Part shown: positions 33,152 through 45,240 of the stretch, piece after piece | Layout of the letters: the number at the start of each line of letters is the position of its first letter | Numbering within the stretch: the stretch's first letter is position 1 | Assembly: GCA_023362775.1 (NCBI GenBank) | Contig: JALMGJ010000014.1 | Span: 4,701,001 to 4,765,000 of the forward strand | Direction of reading: 5' to 3' | From: Charina bottae | Lineage: Eukaryota; Chordata; Lepidosauria; Squamata; Charinaidae | Length of the DNA: 64,000 nt | Made by a program: the position numbers and the translations under genes | Notes under the pieces: generated by a model | Told to the model about the DNA's origin: nothing | Databases searched by the model: none | What the model saw: the letters and a program-made list of their open reading frames with translations, nothing else

Positions 33152-33715
33152 TGGGTGGTGTGTGTGTTGTGCAACCTTGGGTCTTCTACTAGAGGCCTGG
33201 GACTTTGAGGGAGTGGATACTCCACTTTCTGTGGAGTATCTTAGCTGTTCCTAGCACTACACTCTTCTGGACAGAGAGCTCTGATGTGACTCCTGGGATC
33301 TGTTGGAGCCACTCTCCCAGCTTGGGAGTCACAGCTCCGAGTGCTCCTACCACCACTGGGACCACTTTGGCCTTCACTTTCCACATCCCCTCTAGTTCCT
33401 CCTTCAGGGCCTGGTACTTCTCCAGCTTCTCATACTCCTTCCTGATGTTGTTGTCACTTGGTACCGCTACATCTATCACCACCGCTGTTTTCTGGTCCTT
33501 GTCTACCACCACGACATCTGGTTGATTGTCCACTACCTGCCTGTCCATCTGGATCTGGAAGTCCCACAGGATCTTCTGTTATTCTCCATGACCTTCTGTG
33601 GAATCTCCCATCTGGACTTGGGAGGGTCTAGCCCATACGCTGTGCAGATGTTCCTGTACACAATGCCAGTTACTTGGTTGTGCCGTTCCATATATGCAGT
33701 TACTGCCTGGATGCT
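33149..33715 (-). mobile_element. R4-type LINE 3' end with restriction-like endonuclease
   Basis: On the minus strand two overlapping frames (33533-33805 then 33189-33548) encode the C-terminus of an R2/R4-group LINE. In order: a downstream zinc-knuckle region (AYMERHNQVTGIVYRNICTA), the RWEIPQKVMENNR block and the PD-(D/E)XK nuclease core NQPDVVVVDKDQKTAVVIDVA, then a Lys-rich helix and GALGAVTPKLGEWLQQIPG. One frameshift near 33540 separates the frames. The catalytic PD and VID residues are present. The 3' end (CCACCCATAGG) runs into a TG repeat. Assignment to R4 is from family memory. Confidence 0.8.
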
Positions 33716-33809
33716 CCCGGTTTCATTCAGGACAGTGGCTTTGACACTCACCAGACCCCGCCCAAATCTGGGCAAATTTGGTGGGGGGAGAGAGGAGAGA
33801 GTCAAAACA

Positions 33810-35800
33810 GTTGTTTAGAAATCCTGAAATAAGAGTTGAGACACTACAGTCAAATTACCAAAAAGAAAAGGGGGGAGAGGGAGAATTTGGATAAATATTA
33901 TGAATAACCTGTTTCCAACAACCTGTTTGTCAACTAAACAGTTTGCCTTGGAGCAACAGAATCTCCATTTTGTGGTGTTTCTCATGAGCCAGCATGGCCA
34001 TCTATCAAGAGGGTTCTAGTAGCAGATTTCCTACATAGTCTTGATCATCTTTTGGGGTTCCTCTCAACATTGTGCTTCAATGTAAACCTATTGCCTTTTT
34101 ATCCATAGCTGCAGAGAAGTATTTCCTTTCCCTGCTCGAAACTGTAAATGTTGACTATTCACTGAACCTTGAATCACAGATGTGGCTGTTTGTTCAGAGC
34201 ATTGACTATGCAAAAACTTTTCAAAAAAGGCAGAACGTGACAGACACACTGCCACATTCAGCATTAAGGATTCCCCTTGATTCGAGCAGTTCCCAGTAGC
34301 TGCATCGTCTGCTTGGATGCTGAAACTGATATCTGCATCTCCATATAGAAAAGGGATCAGTGGCTTGGGAATCATTCTTCATATTCCTTCACTTAGCATT
34401 ATATCTGGTGAGCACAGTGCCTTAATGTTGTATAACTGCAAATCCAACTGGCTGTATCTGATTTCAATCAAAGAGAATATTTGTAGCTCAGGGTTGAACT
34501 GTGGAGTCCTTGGTGCTCTCTGAGCCTTGTTGTTTTCTTGCAGACTATATCTGTATCTGATTTCCTGCTGTATGAATCACACCTATAGGGTGTTTCAATG
34601 TCTGCAACCTTCTGAAAAGATCTCAGTTGGCTTTTTAAAAAGTTCTACCTTAGCATTGTACTGGGGTCATTACTTCTTCTTTTCTTTTCTTTCTTAAGAC
34701 AGCTATAGTTTGGTTGAAAGTAAGGGGAAAGTTGGAAAAGCAACAGTGAGGAAGTTCAGCAATTAGCTTCTGAGCAAAGATCCTGGGGTCATCCAAGCAA
34801 CTGAGCCACCAAGGGAGAATTCCAACTGTGCTCGAGAAAACCTGCCTATAAGCAGGAATCAAATAATAAGAGACGGTGTACTCTTGTCATTCAAGTTTAA
34901 TTTGTAAGTTTATTTAATGACGGTGAATGTCACCAAATGACATTGACAGTTCTACCAATCCAGTAGAAAGGGAAAGGGAGGGAATGTAAGAAGGTTGCAG
35001 CCACAAAGCCCAAAATATGTGAATTATTAGCCAATAGCTGCCTGAGTTACAACAGGTAGGAAACTTGTTGACATATCCAAAACACTAAGTTTAGCATTCA
35101 TCTTGGTTAGTTTTCTGTGGCTGCTTGGTTCATTTATGGTTCAATGTATTGTGTGAATGCAGAAAATGGGTTACTTCAGGTTGGCTGAACCGAACCATTG
35201 ATAATAAGCTAATTTCAAACTATGGTTTATAAATCTTTTTAAAAGTTAGAGTTCATTTTAAAGCCCAGTTCCTGGTCTGTATGTAAAGACATCTATACAT
35301 TTATCATGGTTTATTTCTGTTCCTGATTGTGCAGGAAGAGGAGGAAGAAAAAAGAGCTCTCAAGAATAAGAATTGGGTCAGACTCACAGAGGCTTCTGCA
35401 TGTAACACAAAATACATTATATGCAGAGCAGCTCATTATATGGAAAGCAAGACAGAGAATCTGTTAGAGGGCTGTATCAACTAAGTATAAATTAAATATG
35501 AACTAAATATATTTGGAAACAGATCCAAATAAATATGCTATGGTAGGTTTTTGAGTATTGTTCACTTAAACTCACCACTGCTTACTATCCTAGCCTGTCA
35601 ACATCAGGTAAAATATTATTTCATTCCTCTGCTTTAGATAGACCATAGGTTGTGATCTAGAACCTTAGACAAGTCACCCAGAATATATTTTTTAAGAAAA
35701 ATCCTGACCCATACTTTTAACCTTCTAGACCTTTTCTTTTTCTGTGAGAGAAAAGATGCTTTAATCTTGGGAGCTCTCTAATGTTTCAAAACTGATTGGC
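33810..35800. other. No gene seen
   Basis: Opposed open frames at 34072-34523 and 34088-34375 show no domain. No repeat termini. Confidence 0.45.
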
Positions 35801-37780
35801 AAAGCACCAATGTCCAGATGCAAATAGTTGGAACTCCATTCGGTGAGAATGTTTGGCATTATAAAGTCTTAGGAGGTTTGGAAGTTGACTTCCTTGTTAA
35901 TGCCAACTTCTGTACTGGAAGCACCATGTTAAAATCAGAGAATCACTGGATTCTTGTCCTACTATTACACTATTACACCAAATTCTTGTTTGAACTCCAT
36001 GATTGAAAAGAACCAATATATTTTTCTATATATTTTTATTTTATTTTTTCATTTGTGTTTTTTTAATGACAGTTCTACAACTGTATTGCTGGTAGGCAAA
36101 AAAAAATTGGCCCCTATCATCAGCCAACTTGAAAGCTGCATCCTTTGTCCCCCAGCAGAAATCTTCTACTACAGCAAGGGGGTGGCAGATCTGATCTTTT
36201 ACATCAACTAGAAAAAAATTGAAATTTAACTTCTCTCCTTCTTCAATAAAAGAAATAACACTAGTAGCCATGAATTATTACTTAAGTTGGCTTTCTCCCC
36301 TTTTCTATTACAACTCCATTCCCTTGTGTTAGGTACTATTTCAATTGGTTACATAGTTATTGGTGTTTGTCAAAGTCTCTGGTAGTTTTCTCTGCTGCCC
36401 AACAAAACAACCTTTATTTTAACAGTAATTGCAGTGATTATAAGGGATCAGGACTTTGATTATATTTAGTTATGCTATTGCAATTGCTTCTCAATCTCTG
36501 TCTTCTATTAAGGTTAGTTTTATTTTGATGATTTTACTGAGAGTGCATTGCAAACTATTTTGGGAAAGGTTTGTTAGATCTGATGGGGGTTGAAAAATGT
36601 TGCTATAAATGAATAAGCTGTGAAACCAGAGAGAAATGATAGCTTTTGGAAGTGAGCAATCTTTGCTTAAACCAAAACGTAGTGGGCTAGCTTTCTCTGC
36701 TGGCCAACATTCTGGTTTAGCACTGTGTGCAAAGATGGCTAATAAAATACAGTTTCCATCAGATTGTGATTATACTGTCCAACATTAACTGAATTAGAAG
36801 AAAGTGCTCCATTTTTTGTTCTCTTTAGGTGTTGAGAAACTTTCCCCACTCTTTCATCCATCCAGTTTTCACCCAGCATGTGCAATGTTCAATAGAAGCT
36901 TGGATAAGTGACTCCAAAAAAATCAAATCAAATCAAATTCTCACATAAGCTAGGCTAAACTGGCTGCTTAGTTTAACCAAGGATCCAAAAGCAAGCAAGC
37001 AAACAAGCAAATAATAAATGTCTGAAAGGCCAGAGTCATTGAACTTTGGGGCTTTGGGAAACAAAGTTTCACCTTGCTTTCATAATTCTCCCCTCCATCA
37101 TTCAGTAAGTTTCCTCTCCCCAACAGAGTTGGCTTGTCTGCTATTTCCTCCCACTATATTTTCATTGTGACATTCTAATTGCTTTGAACCATGACCGCAG
37201 AACATTTGTGAGTGAGATTGGTACTGTAATATTCTGGCTGTGTTTTTCTCTTTTACTATAGCTCAACTTGCAGGCAGCTTTCTGGGGTGCGGTTATAGAG
37301 TGAACAGCTGAGAACCTGTAGGAAGACTCAAATGGCAGTTAAATTATATTTGCTCTTTGATTGCAACGACATTTAGTACTGCAGAACAAAATTGGAATGC
37401 AATTTAACTTAGCAAAGTTGAGAAGAACACTACTGTCACCTCAAAAAGTGACAAGCGTGTGGATCGAAGAAATCCACCATGGAGATGAGGCTGGGGAGGG
37501 AAAACTGGCCCTGCCATTAAGAAAACAGGAATCATATTAAACAAAGGAAATGGTGGGCTTTTGTTAAGAAAATGTGCAGTCTGACCTTTTTTTTTTCGTG
37601 ATTGATATTTCTGTTCCCATATGCTGGCACCAGATGTTTGAAGCATCTGCCTACGAAATATGAGTTTATAAATTGTGTTGAAATTCTTTTTACAGTACAC
37701 TTTTGCCCAGTTTTTTTGTGGGGAAGGGGAAGAATCCCAATAACAGTGGAGTCCTTGTGATGCACACTGAGGTAGAAGAT
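35801..37780. other. No gene seen; one enhancer-like block
   Basis: Unassigned spacer. A repeat-free block at 37195-37385 (CAACTTGCAGGCAGC...) might be conserved noncoding sequence, but it has no strong motif support. Confidence 0.35.
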
Positions 37781-37794
37781 AGATCAGTCTAAGT

Positions 37795-38099
37795 CAGCCT
37801 TTCTCAACTTTTTGACCCTGGAGGAACCCTTGAAATATTTTCCAGGCCTCGGGGAAGCCCCACACATTCAGGCTCAAATATAGGCCAGAAGTTACAAAAT
37901 TATTATATTGATTTCATGTGTGGGCCTGTATAGATGCATTAACCATGTTCTTAAACTAAGAATAAAGAAACTTACCTCTTGAATGTGAAGTTGCCCAAAT
38001 TTGAAATAATTTTTTAAATAAATCATGATCTTTCAGGTCACCCCTAGTGACCTCTCGCAGAACCCTAGGCTTCCACGGAACCCTGGTTGAGAAACCCCG
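37795..38099. mobile_element. hAT MITE, full length, 8-bp TSD with one mismatch
   Basis: 305 bp. Starts CAGCCTTTCTCAACTTTTTG and ends GGTTGAGAAACCCCG. Flanks GTCTAAGT (37787-37794) and GTCTAAAT (38100-38107) form a target duplication with one substitution. Same family as 1-241 and 49055-49363. Confidence 0.9.
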
Positions 38100-38935
38100 G
38101 TCTAAATGGATCAAACTGGTTTATCTAGCCCAGCATTCTGCTCCCACTGCAGCTGTGTTGATATCTGTGGGAAGATCCCATATACGACACGAGTGCAGTC
38201 ACATCTTCTTTCATATTTCTCAGCAAATGATACCAACAGACTCTTCCTGGAACTCATATAGAACCATTATAACCTGTAGATACTGAGAACCATGTCCTCC
38301 CTGAATTTGCTGTGACCTGGAGGACACTTGTCCTTATTCCTCTTAATGCTCTGAAAGCAAGGCTGCCATTTCTCCCTCCTTTTCACCTCCCTCAATTCTC
38401 CCTTTTCATGAATCTTTGGCTCTCCGAAATGCCAAATATATTGAAGGTACTTCACAAATACACGAGTTGTAATAACTGAAATAAGCCCTACCAGCTTCTA
38501 GTGAAACTACTGTATTTCGGAGTCAACAAACAAAGTATTGGGGTGCATGTGTTCCCACTTTGATGTGCTTTGGGGGGAAAAGGTGGGGGGGGAACCAATT
38601 GTCCACTTAATTTAGCAAGTAGGTGTGATTTTTGCAATGTGCAAACTGTGTAGCAGTGACATGAACCTCTGGGTAAGGCGAAGTACTTGAATGGTAATAA
38701 CTCATTCCCTATAAGTACCTTAATTTACTGAGTAAATATTATACTCCTTTTGTGCTTTAATCCCCAAACTGACCTATCTTTCCTCTTCCTGGTGGTTTAC
38801 CTTTGTGTTGATTTATGTTTAATAGATGGCCATTAAGCCTCCAATAGGTTTTTGTTCCTTCTAAGTGCACTATTTGTTTTGTTAGACCAGGCTTCCTATC
38901 TCCTTTAAAATCATATTTGTACTATGTTGCACTCA

Positions 38936-39718
38936 AATGCATTTATTATTTATTTATTTATTTATTATTCAAATTTATTCCCCGCCCATCTCCCATGCAA
39001 GGGACTCTGGGCGGGTTACAATAAATAAAAATTTAAAACTATACAAAATATCTAAAAACACAAACAAAACATAATAAAATAAAATCCAGGATGGGCTTGG
39101 ACCCGCAGAATAGATAGTAGAGCTATGGGGCAAGCCAACCCCAGGAGGCACTACCACCTCCGTCGTCCCAGGCCAGGTGGCAAAGCCAGGTCTTAAGGGC
39201 CTTCCGAAAGGCCAGGAGGGAGGGGGCCAGTCTCACCTCCGGGGGCAGAATATTCCACAAGGCGGGCGCTATCGCAGAGAAGGCACGCCTCCTGGACCCC
39301 GCTAGATGGAATTGTCTTGCTGAGGGGGTCCGAAGCATGCCCTCCCTGCATGTACGGGTGGGGCGGGTCGACGTTATCGGGACGAGACGGTCCCTCAGGT
39401 ACCCTGGTCCTATGCCATGTAGGGCTTTAAAGGTAATCACCAACACCTTGAATTGGACCCGGAAGCAAACTGGCACCCAATGCAGCTCGCGAAGCAGAGG
39501 TGTTACATGTGCCGATCTTCTGGCACTCATAACTGCTCGCGCCGCTGCATTCTGCACCAGCTGAAGCTTCCGGATACTCTTCAAGGGTAGCCCCATGTAG
39601 AGCGCATTACAATAGTCTATACGGGAGATGACAAGGGCGTGAGTGACTGTTCGGAGGGCCTCCCGATCCAGGAAAGGGCGTAACTGGTGCACAACTCGCA
39701 GCTGTGCAAGATGCATTC
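38936..39718 (-). mobile_element. L2 LINE 3' end with reverse transcriptase C-terminus
   Basis: The minus-strand frame 39123-39716 is intact over 197 aa and carries the L2/CR1-superfamily C-terminal signature: ALVISRIDYCNALYMGLP, LQLVQNAAARAVM, TPLLRELHWVPV, KVLVITFKALHGIGPGYL, ALWNILPPEVRLAPSLLAFR and KALKTWL. A 3' UTR follows, with the CCCAGAGTCCCTTGCATGGG, GATGGGCGGGG and AATAAATAAATA tail. 5'-truncated within the thumb region. A possible ATGCATT direct repeat flanks it. This is the reference copy for the many bare L2 tails in the window. Confidence 0.93.
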
Positions 39719-39921
39719 ACATACATCCACTAATGTGGACCACCATGATCGGCCCACAAATTTTCTTGCCCTGGCAGCTGAAGTTGTTTTCCTCTATGGA
39801 AGGGTGGTTTATTTATTAGGCCCATGCAATATCTGGATGTGATTTTGCAAAGCACCCTACTAGGTGCCTCAGCAGAGCTTCGGCGCTGCTGGAAAAGAAC
39901 TTGGGGATGCAGCACATTTTC

Positions 39922-39923
<2 letters not shown>

Positions 39924-39981
<58 letters not shown>
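39924..39981. repeat. (GA)n microsatellite
   Basis: About 29 perfect dinucleotide units. Confidence 0.97.
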
Positions 39982-39987
<6 letters not shown>

Positions 39988-39989
39988 GC

Positions 39990-41600
39990 CCATCTTGATA
40001 CTTGAACTGGAATGATTGAGGTGGAACACCTCACTTCTCCATAGCTGAGCACCACTTCCCTCCAGCAATCAAAGTCCATGTGGTTCTGCGAAGCAGTGCT
40101 GCTTCTCCAAACCTTATCATTTCTCCCATCCCTCCTGTGTGACTTCAGTGACCACTAAATCGCATCTATTGCCCATTCTGAATTTCACATGTATTGTACG
40201 GCTAGTCACACACATGCATTCTGTGAACTCAGAAACTGAGTGAACTTCTGTAGAGGTAAGATGTGTTTTGCTCGGGTGATATATTGTATACCAATAACAT
40301 CGGGGAATTACTACACGAGGAAACAATCTTTATTTACCACAAATGTCTACAGAAAAGCAGTTAGATTTGTACAGTAAATCCCTAGCACTTGGGCTATTTC
40401 TATTCACACTGAGAGAAAAGGAAAGATGGGCACAGAGATTGAGAGAGACAGATGACCAAGTCAACCACTCCCAGGGCTAGTCAGAAGACTTAGCTCATGG
40501 CAAGCCTTTGCTTCATGTCTTTGCTTGAAGGCCTCCAGCAAAAGAGAGTCAAGGTCACCCCCCCCCCCCAATAGTTCCCTTGGTGAGCTGTTCATCGGGA
40601 AATTTCTCTTCATGTGAGCTAAAATCAGTTTCCTGCAATTTTCTACCATTTTCTGCAACTTACTCCCATGTGTCGCCTAGGTCACACCATCTCTTTTATA
40701 TCCAACAACATCCTGTATAGCTGTTTTCTTCTTTTGCTCTCTCCTTTCAGCTTTAACATAACCAGTTCTTTTTTGAAAAATTAGTGTCTAATACTAATGG
40801 CAATAAAACTAAATGAGGACAAATAGCTATGAAGATACCAGGACCGTGTGGATTGCAGTTGATTTGGTGCAATGTGATGCTTTCCCTTGTACGGCTTTGC
40901 CACCTTGATGTGACAAAAATACCCCATGGAGGTGAGTCATTCCACCTCCTTAATGTATCGAGAACATTTGCTTCAATGGCCAGTTTGTTCTGAAGCTTTC
41001 TCAAAGCAAAGTACCCCTTGAAAGGCCTTTACAGCCCTACAAAGTAATCCATGTTAGGAAACGGTTATGTTGAGGTAGAAACAGCTGTTTCCATTTCTGT
41101 AAATGGCAAGACATAGAGCAAGTCTGGCCCACAGTGAATTAGTAGTCCCCTCAGTCCATCAGTTATCTTGAAATTTGGTAAGTGCAAGAACCCCATACCC
41201 CTCTTCTGTGGGCTTCCCCCAAAGTTGCTTTTGTTTTGAAGGAAATTTCCAAAACCAAATTCTCTTTCTTCAGACTGGAGGAAAGGGTGGGAGGAGGGGA
41301 GAAAATTCTTCACAACGCTCCTTTCAACAGGATTATGGGGAAAGTTTTATTCCTGACACATCCAGCATCATCAAACCTCTTCCTTTGCGGGCAGAAAACA
41401 ATCTTTATTCTTAATGGTGAGCTTGTTCCATTTAATCTTTTTTTTAATTGAGAGAGTGAGAGCTGTTCCCTCAGTCTTTTGCATTCAGAAAAATGAGCAG
41501 GATAAATGGAATGAGTGGGGTGTAATCTGTGAACAGTCTATCCACTGATTGACAAACACAATGAATAATTTATTTTGCTTAGTATTACTCAGCTATAGAT
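39990..41600. other. No gene seen
   Basis: Unassigned spacer with a short C run at 40558-40569. Overlapping open frames at 41065-41451 have no recognisable domain. Confidence 0.45.
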
Positions 41601-41626
41601 AGTAGATAAAGCCAGCCAAGTAACAG

Positions 41627-41914
41627 TAGGCTGACCATATGTCCTTGAGACAAAAACGGGACATTTGGGATGGCAAAACGGGACAGGTCTTATGCCAGCA
41701 TGCCGGTCTCCAAACCCGCCCCCGGTCCGTGTGATTGGCTCCCGCCTGCAAATCCCACCCCCCAGTCCACGTGATTGGCTCCCGCCTGCAAACCCCACCC
41801 CCCAGTCCACGCGATTGGCTCCCACCTGCAAACCCCGCCCCCAGTCAGTGTGATTGGCTCCCACCTGCAAACCCCACTCCCTAGTCAGTGCAATTGGCTC
41901 CCGCCTGCAAACCC
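41627..41914 (-). mobile_element. TIR transposon fragment, reverse copy, one end only
   Basis: Starts TAGGCTGACCATA, continues GGATGGCAAAACGGGACA and GTCTTATG, and then enters the 40-bp repeats at 41711-41914. The order is the reverse complement of the right end of the 59342-59662 element. The other terminus is not found after 41914, so this copy is truncated. Confidence 0.75.
41711..41914. repeat. 40-bp tandem repeat with CCAAT box, about five units
   Basis: The unit (39-40 bp) contains GATTGGCTCCCGCCTGCAAA followed by a CCC(A/G)CCCCC(A/C)AGTC stretch. Four complete units plus partial ends differ by one to four bases each. Reverse complement units occur in other transposons at 19931, 59056 and 59342. 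GATTGG is the antisense of the CCAAT box bound by NF-Y. Confidence 0.93.
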
Positions 41915-42231
41915 TTTCTCCTTTGACCACATACTGTTCATAACAGAACTTAACTTTGTCCTTTTTCCAGGCAAGAGAGAACCCTTTATACAAAATACTG
42001 GGTTACAACCACCTCATATTTTTATTTTCTAAAAAATGTATGGGTACTGTTCAGGGCCCACAAGAATTCTCAGAAATAAAGGTGAGGCTAAAGGCTGACA
42101 CTTTGCATTGGAACGTACCAGGTTTCTATTTTTTAGATTAAAAGCATGTCTTAAAATGCAAGAAGTCAGATATGAAAAGGAGCTTGACAAGATCCAAGGG
42201 AGGCGTCTTTGGCAATACATTGGGACACAGG

Positions 42232-42394
42232 CAGGGCAGCAACTAGGGAGGGGGAAGCAGGGCATGTGCCCTGGGCGCCATGCTGGGAGGGATGCCAAAA
42301 TGATGCCCGGTGGCCTCCAAAATGACAAAATAACCCATAGGGGGCGCGGAATCCATGTTTGCCCTGGGTGACACAGACCCTAGTTCCATCCCTG
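42232..42394. mobile_element. Small hAT MITE with perfect 8-bp TSD
   Basis: 163 bp. Starts CAGGGCAGCAACTAGGGAGG and ends CCCTAGTTCCATCCCTG. Target duplications GACACAGG lie at 42224-42231 and 42395-42402. The interior has paired GCCCTGGGCGCC and TGCCCTGGGTGACAC segments. The target lacks the central TA seen in the other hAT insertions here. Confidence 0.88.
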
Positions 42395-42782
42395 GACACA
42401 GGAGCCATTGGTAGAAAACAATATACTTCAAATAAACAAACAACAATCAGTAAGCCAGCAAATACAAATTAAAAACCTAGTAAGAAATCAAATCAGTAAC
42501 ATATCCACTTTTCACTGCTTCTGAATACTGTCTAAGGTGGCTGGGGTTTTTTAGCTTAACATCTAAAATCATTGAATGAACAAGAGGCATCCCAGGGAAG
42601 AGAATTCAGAAATGATGATCTATTTCATGTGGCCACCTACTGTAACTCAGTTAATAGGAATATGCAAAGCAGGCTTGTGGTTTATGAACATAATTAACTG
42701 ATAGGTTTACATCAATTATAATTAATATAACAAGGGATGTTTAGTTCCATGCAGAAAGTGTACATAACTTAAAAATAAACTT

Positions 42783-42830
42783 TTATATTTATTTATTATT
42801 TAAATTTATATGACCGCCCATTTATATGAC
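42783..42830 (-). mobile_element. L2-type LINE 3' tail remnant
   Basis: TATTTATTTATTATTTAAAT and ATATGACCGCCCATTTATATG form the extreme end of an antisense L2 copy. Confidence 0.5.
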
Positions 42831-42867
42831 TGCACACAAAGTTATTATACAAATAACTTTGTGTGCA
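42831..42867. repeat. Perfect 16-bp hairpin
   Basis: Arms TGCACACAAAGTTATT (42831-42846) and AATAACTTTGTGTGCA (42852-42867) surround the loop ATACA. It separates an L2 remnant from the CpG-rich block that follows. Confidence 0.92.
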
Positions 42868-43240
42868 GCTGAAAAGCAACTGCAGTAAAGGAATGACTTT
42901 TACACCCAGCAGTTATGTAGAAGATGAGCTCTGCTCATACCAGCAGGATTCCTGCCAACTCACCCGGCAGCTTCCCAAGCAGACCTCTTGGACTCGGTCG
43001 AGCGCTACGGAGAAGAAACGCTGCGCCCAAGCAGGAACAAAACCGGCCCAGCCTGGCGCTTACCCGCCGCGTGTAGCTACCGGGAGGTGGGAAGCGCAGC
43101 ACCCATACGTCGCTGCCCTGCCACTTCTTGTCTGGACACAGTGAGGCCGGTGGGCACCGTGCGTGAATGCATGAATTCACCAAGGCAACTCTAAAACCAC
43201 TATGTATGAGGAGCGACAACAACAACAAAGGTAGACTCTG
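42868..43240. other. Unexplained CpG-rich block
   Basis: About 370 bp with many CpG dinucleotides between 42955 and 43170, in a region that is otherwise CpG-poor. Open frames of 93 aa (+, 42863-43144) and 113 aa (-, 42935-43276) cover it, neither with a known domain. It ends with ACAACAACAACAAAGG and a Bov-B-tail-like TTGAGTCAAAGGTGACTG. It could be a CpG island, a young insertion, or an unannotated exon. Confidence 0.35.
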
Positions 43241-43294
43241 TTGAGTCAAAGGTGACTGAACACAGTGCATTAACATAAGAATACTAGGTAGATA

Positions 43295-43640
43295 CTACGG
43301 GTCGGCTGGCGGGGTCTTGGAGGCATGCCTTCTCTGTCATAGCGCCTGCCCTCTGGAACATTCTCCCTCCAGAGATCAGGATGAAACTGACCCTGTTGGC
43401 CTTCCATAAGGCTGTGAAGACCTGGTTATGTGCCTGGGCCTGGGGTCCTGAGTGTGTTAAGGGCCCCGTTCCTCAGCTATATTAGCATCTATGGCAATAG
43501 TTTACTCGGCGACCATATATATTTATTTTGTATTGTTTAAATTGTTCTATGTTTCTTTTATGATTGTGTGCCACCCAGAGTCACTTGTTGAGATGGGCAG
43601 CTATAGAAATCAAATCAATCAACAAAATAAATAAATGTCA
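43295..43640 (+). mobile_element. L2 LINE 3' end with RT C-terminus
   Basis: The plus strand reads SVIAPALWNILPPEIRMKLT and LLAFHKAVKTW, the same C-terminal block as the copy at 39123-39716. A 3' UTR follows, ending in TGTGTGCCACCCAGAGTCAC, GAGATGGGCAGCTATAGAAA and an A-rich tail. Confidence 0.85.
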
Positions 43641-43644
43641 CAGG

Positions 43645-45235
43645 TCTCTTTCTCCCTTATGCCGTTGACTGTGCTGAATTTATCCTGGAGGAAGAACAAG
43701 CCCTTGTGGGATGGCTCATTCCATGAAATGTTCAGCTTGTGGCCGTGGGTGGAGTGGAGAGGCAGAAACTGGGGAGTGTTGCAGATAGATGAGCAAGAGT
43801 GTTCAGTAATTTGTACCAAAGTGGGAAATCAGGAAGCAAGCACAGGCAGTGGAGTGAGAATGAGACTGTTAAAATAACTCAAGAGTGAGCCTTTGTTTCA
43901 TGTGTGAAATGTTGAAGAGGAAGGACCATCTTCTTTTTCTTCTTCCTTTTGAGTGGCAGCTGAGGATCCTTCTGCCAAAACATTTGCAGTAAACCATTCA
44001 AAGTTTTTCAGACCTCGCTGTCAAAATTGCCAGGAAGTCTCACCCAGGAAGAGAAAAAGAAAAGTCACTTGTGCTTTGACAGTCTTTCACTGCATCACTG
44101 TAGACGTGAGAGAGAAACAATCCATACTTGACCCATAAATATCTTGTTTAGGGCAACCCAAGAGATGGGGGAGGAGAGGAGAGGAGGGAGGAAGAACATG
44201 ATTTACAGGAATAGAAGCTGAAGGAAGAGGAGGCACTGTGAAAGATGTAAATAATTGAAACGCTTTAGCAGTCAACTCCAGGCTGTGCTACCTCCAGGGA
44301 TCTTCTTTGGTGTATTACTGGTGCCTTGCTGTGAAATATAAGCAATTGCTCAATATCGGGACTATCGAGTGGTAGGTTTAGAAAGAGGGTCAGAGTGAAA
44401 AATCTGGAGGACTGTGGAGGGAAGCCGAAGCTGTGTTCCAAAGAAGTTATGAGGACACTACTCATGGTCAATCTTGTTTCCCCCCTAGTTTAGCTAGACT
44501 AGAAGGACTTCAGTTAAGTGCTTAATCAGTTCACTTTTGTTCCCTCTCTCTGTGGGTGTGTCCTTAATTCTTAAAGGAATTGCTAAAAAAAGCTGCAGAA
44601 CACCACTTATTTATTAAGTCTGTCTTCTTAATGAGTTCTTAGGCTCAGTAACTGCAAAGAGATGCTTAAAGGTGAAAATGCTCCGAGAAAATCAGAAGCT
44701 CCAACACAGAGGGGAATGTGGAAAATTTCTAATGGGCAGTAGGTGGAGCTTCAGAATTTTAAATTTTCTCAGAGTGACTAGCATGCTGAATCATACAGCA
44801 TGTGTTCTCTTCGGTTGGTAGCATGTGTATACTCAATTCATTTGCATGACATATGCAGTTCATATGTGCCAAGTAGCACTTTTTAAACTGTGGAGATGAT
44901 GCACACTTTTTCAGATTTCTGCAGAGGCAGAAAGGAGAAGTGAATAATGAGAAACCCTTATCAAAAAATCTTTCTGTCTCTAACAGCAGACCACGACCAT
45001 GGAAGCAAGATTCACATGGAATTTCATTAATCAGGTTCAGTGGCAAGAAATCAGGGATTAGGATGAACAATCTTGGAAAGTGAATAAGCAAAACTCCCCC
45101 TCCACTTATGAGTGAATTTATTAAGACAGAGTCTCAGTAAGCTGTTTTTCCCAGACTGCAACATTGACGGGTAACTCCTCTTTTCCCAGATGAGTCTGAT
45201 ACTGAAACATTGATCTGCTCTTTGTTAGTGATATT
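43645..45235. other. No gene seen
   Basis: Spacer with no recognisable repeat. The open frames at 44759-45091 and 43635-43877 show no domain. A block at 44520-44680 has several TTAAT cores, but too few to call an enhancer. Confidence 0.45.
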
Positions 45236-45240
45236 TTGAA

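Noticed and set aside
39123..39716. 197-aa intact frame as a possible host gene
   Set aside because: Its motifs are those of an L2 reverse transcriptase C-terminus and it is followed by an L2 3' UTR and tail.
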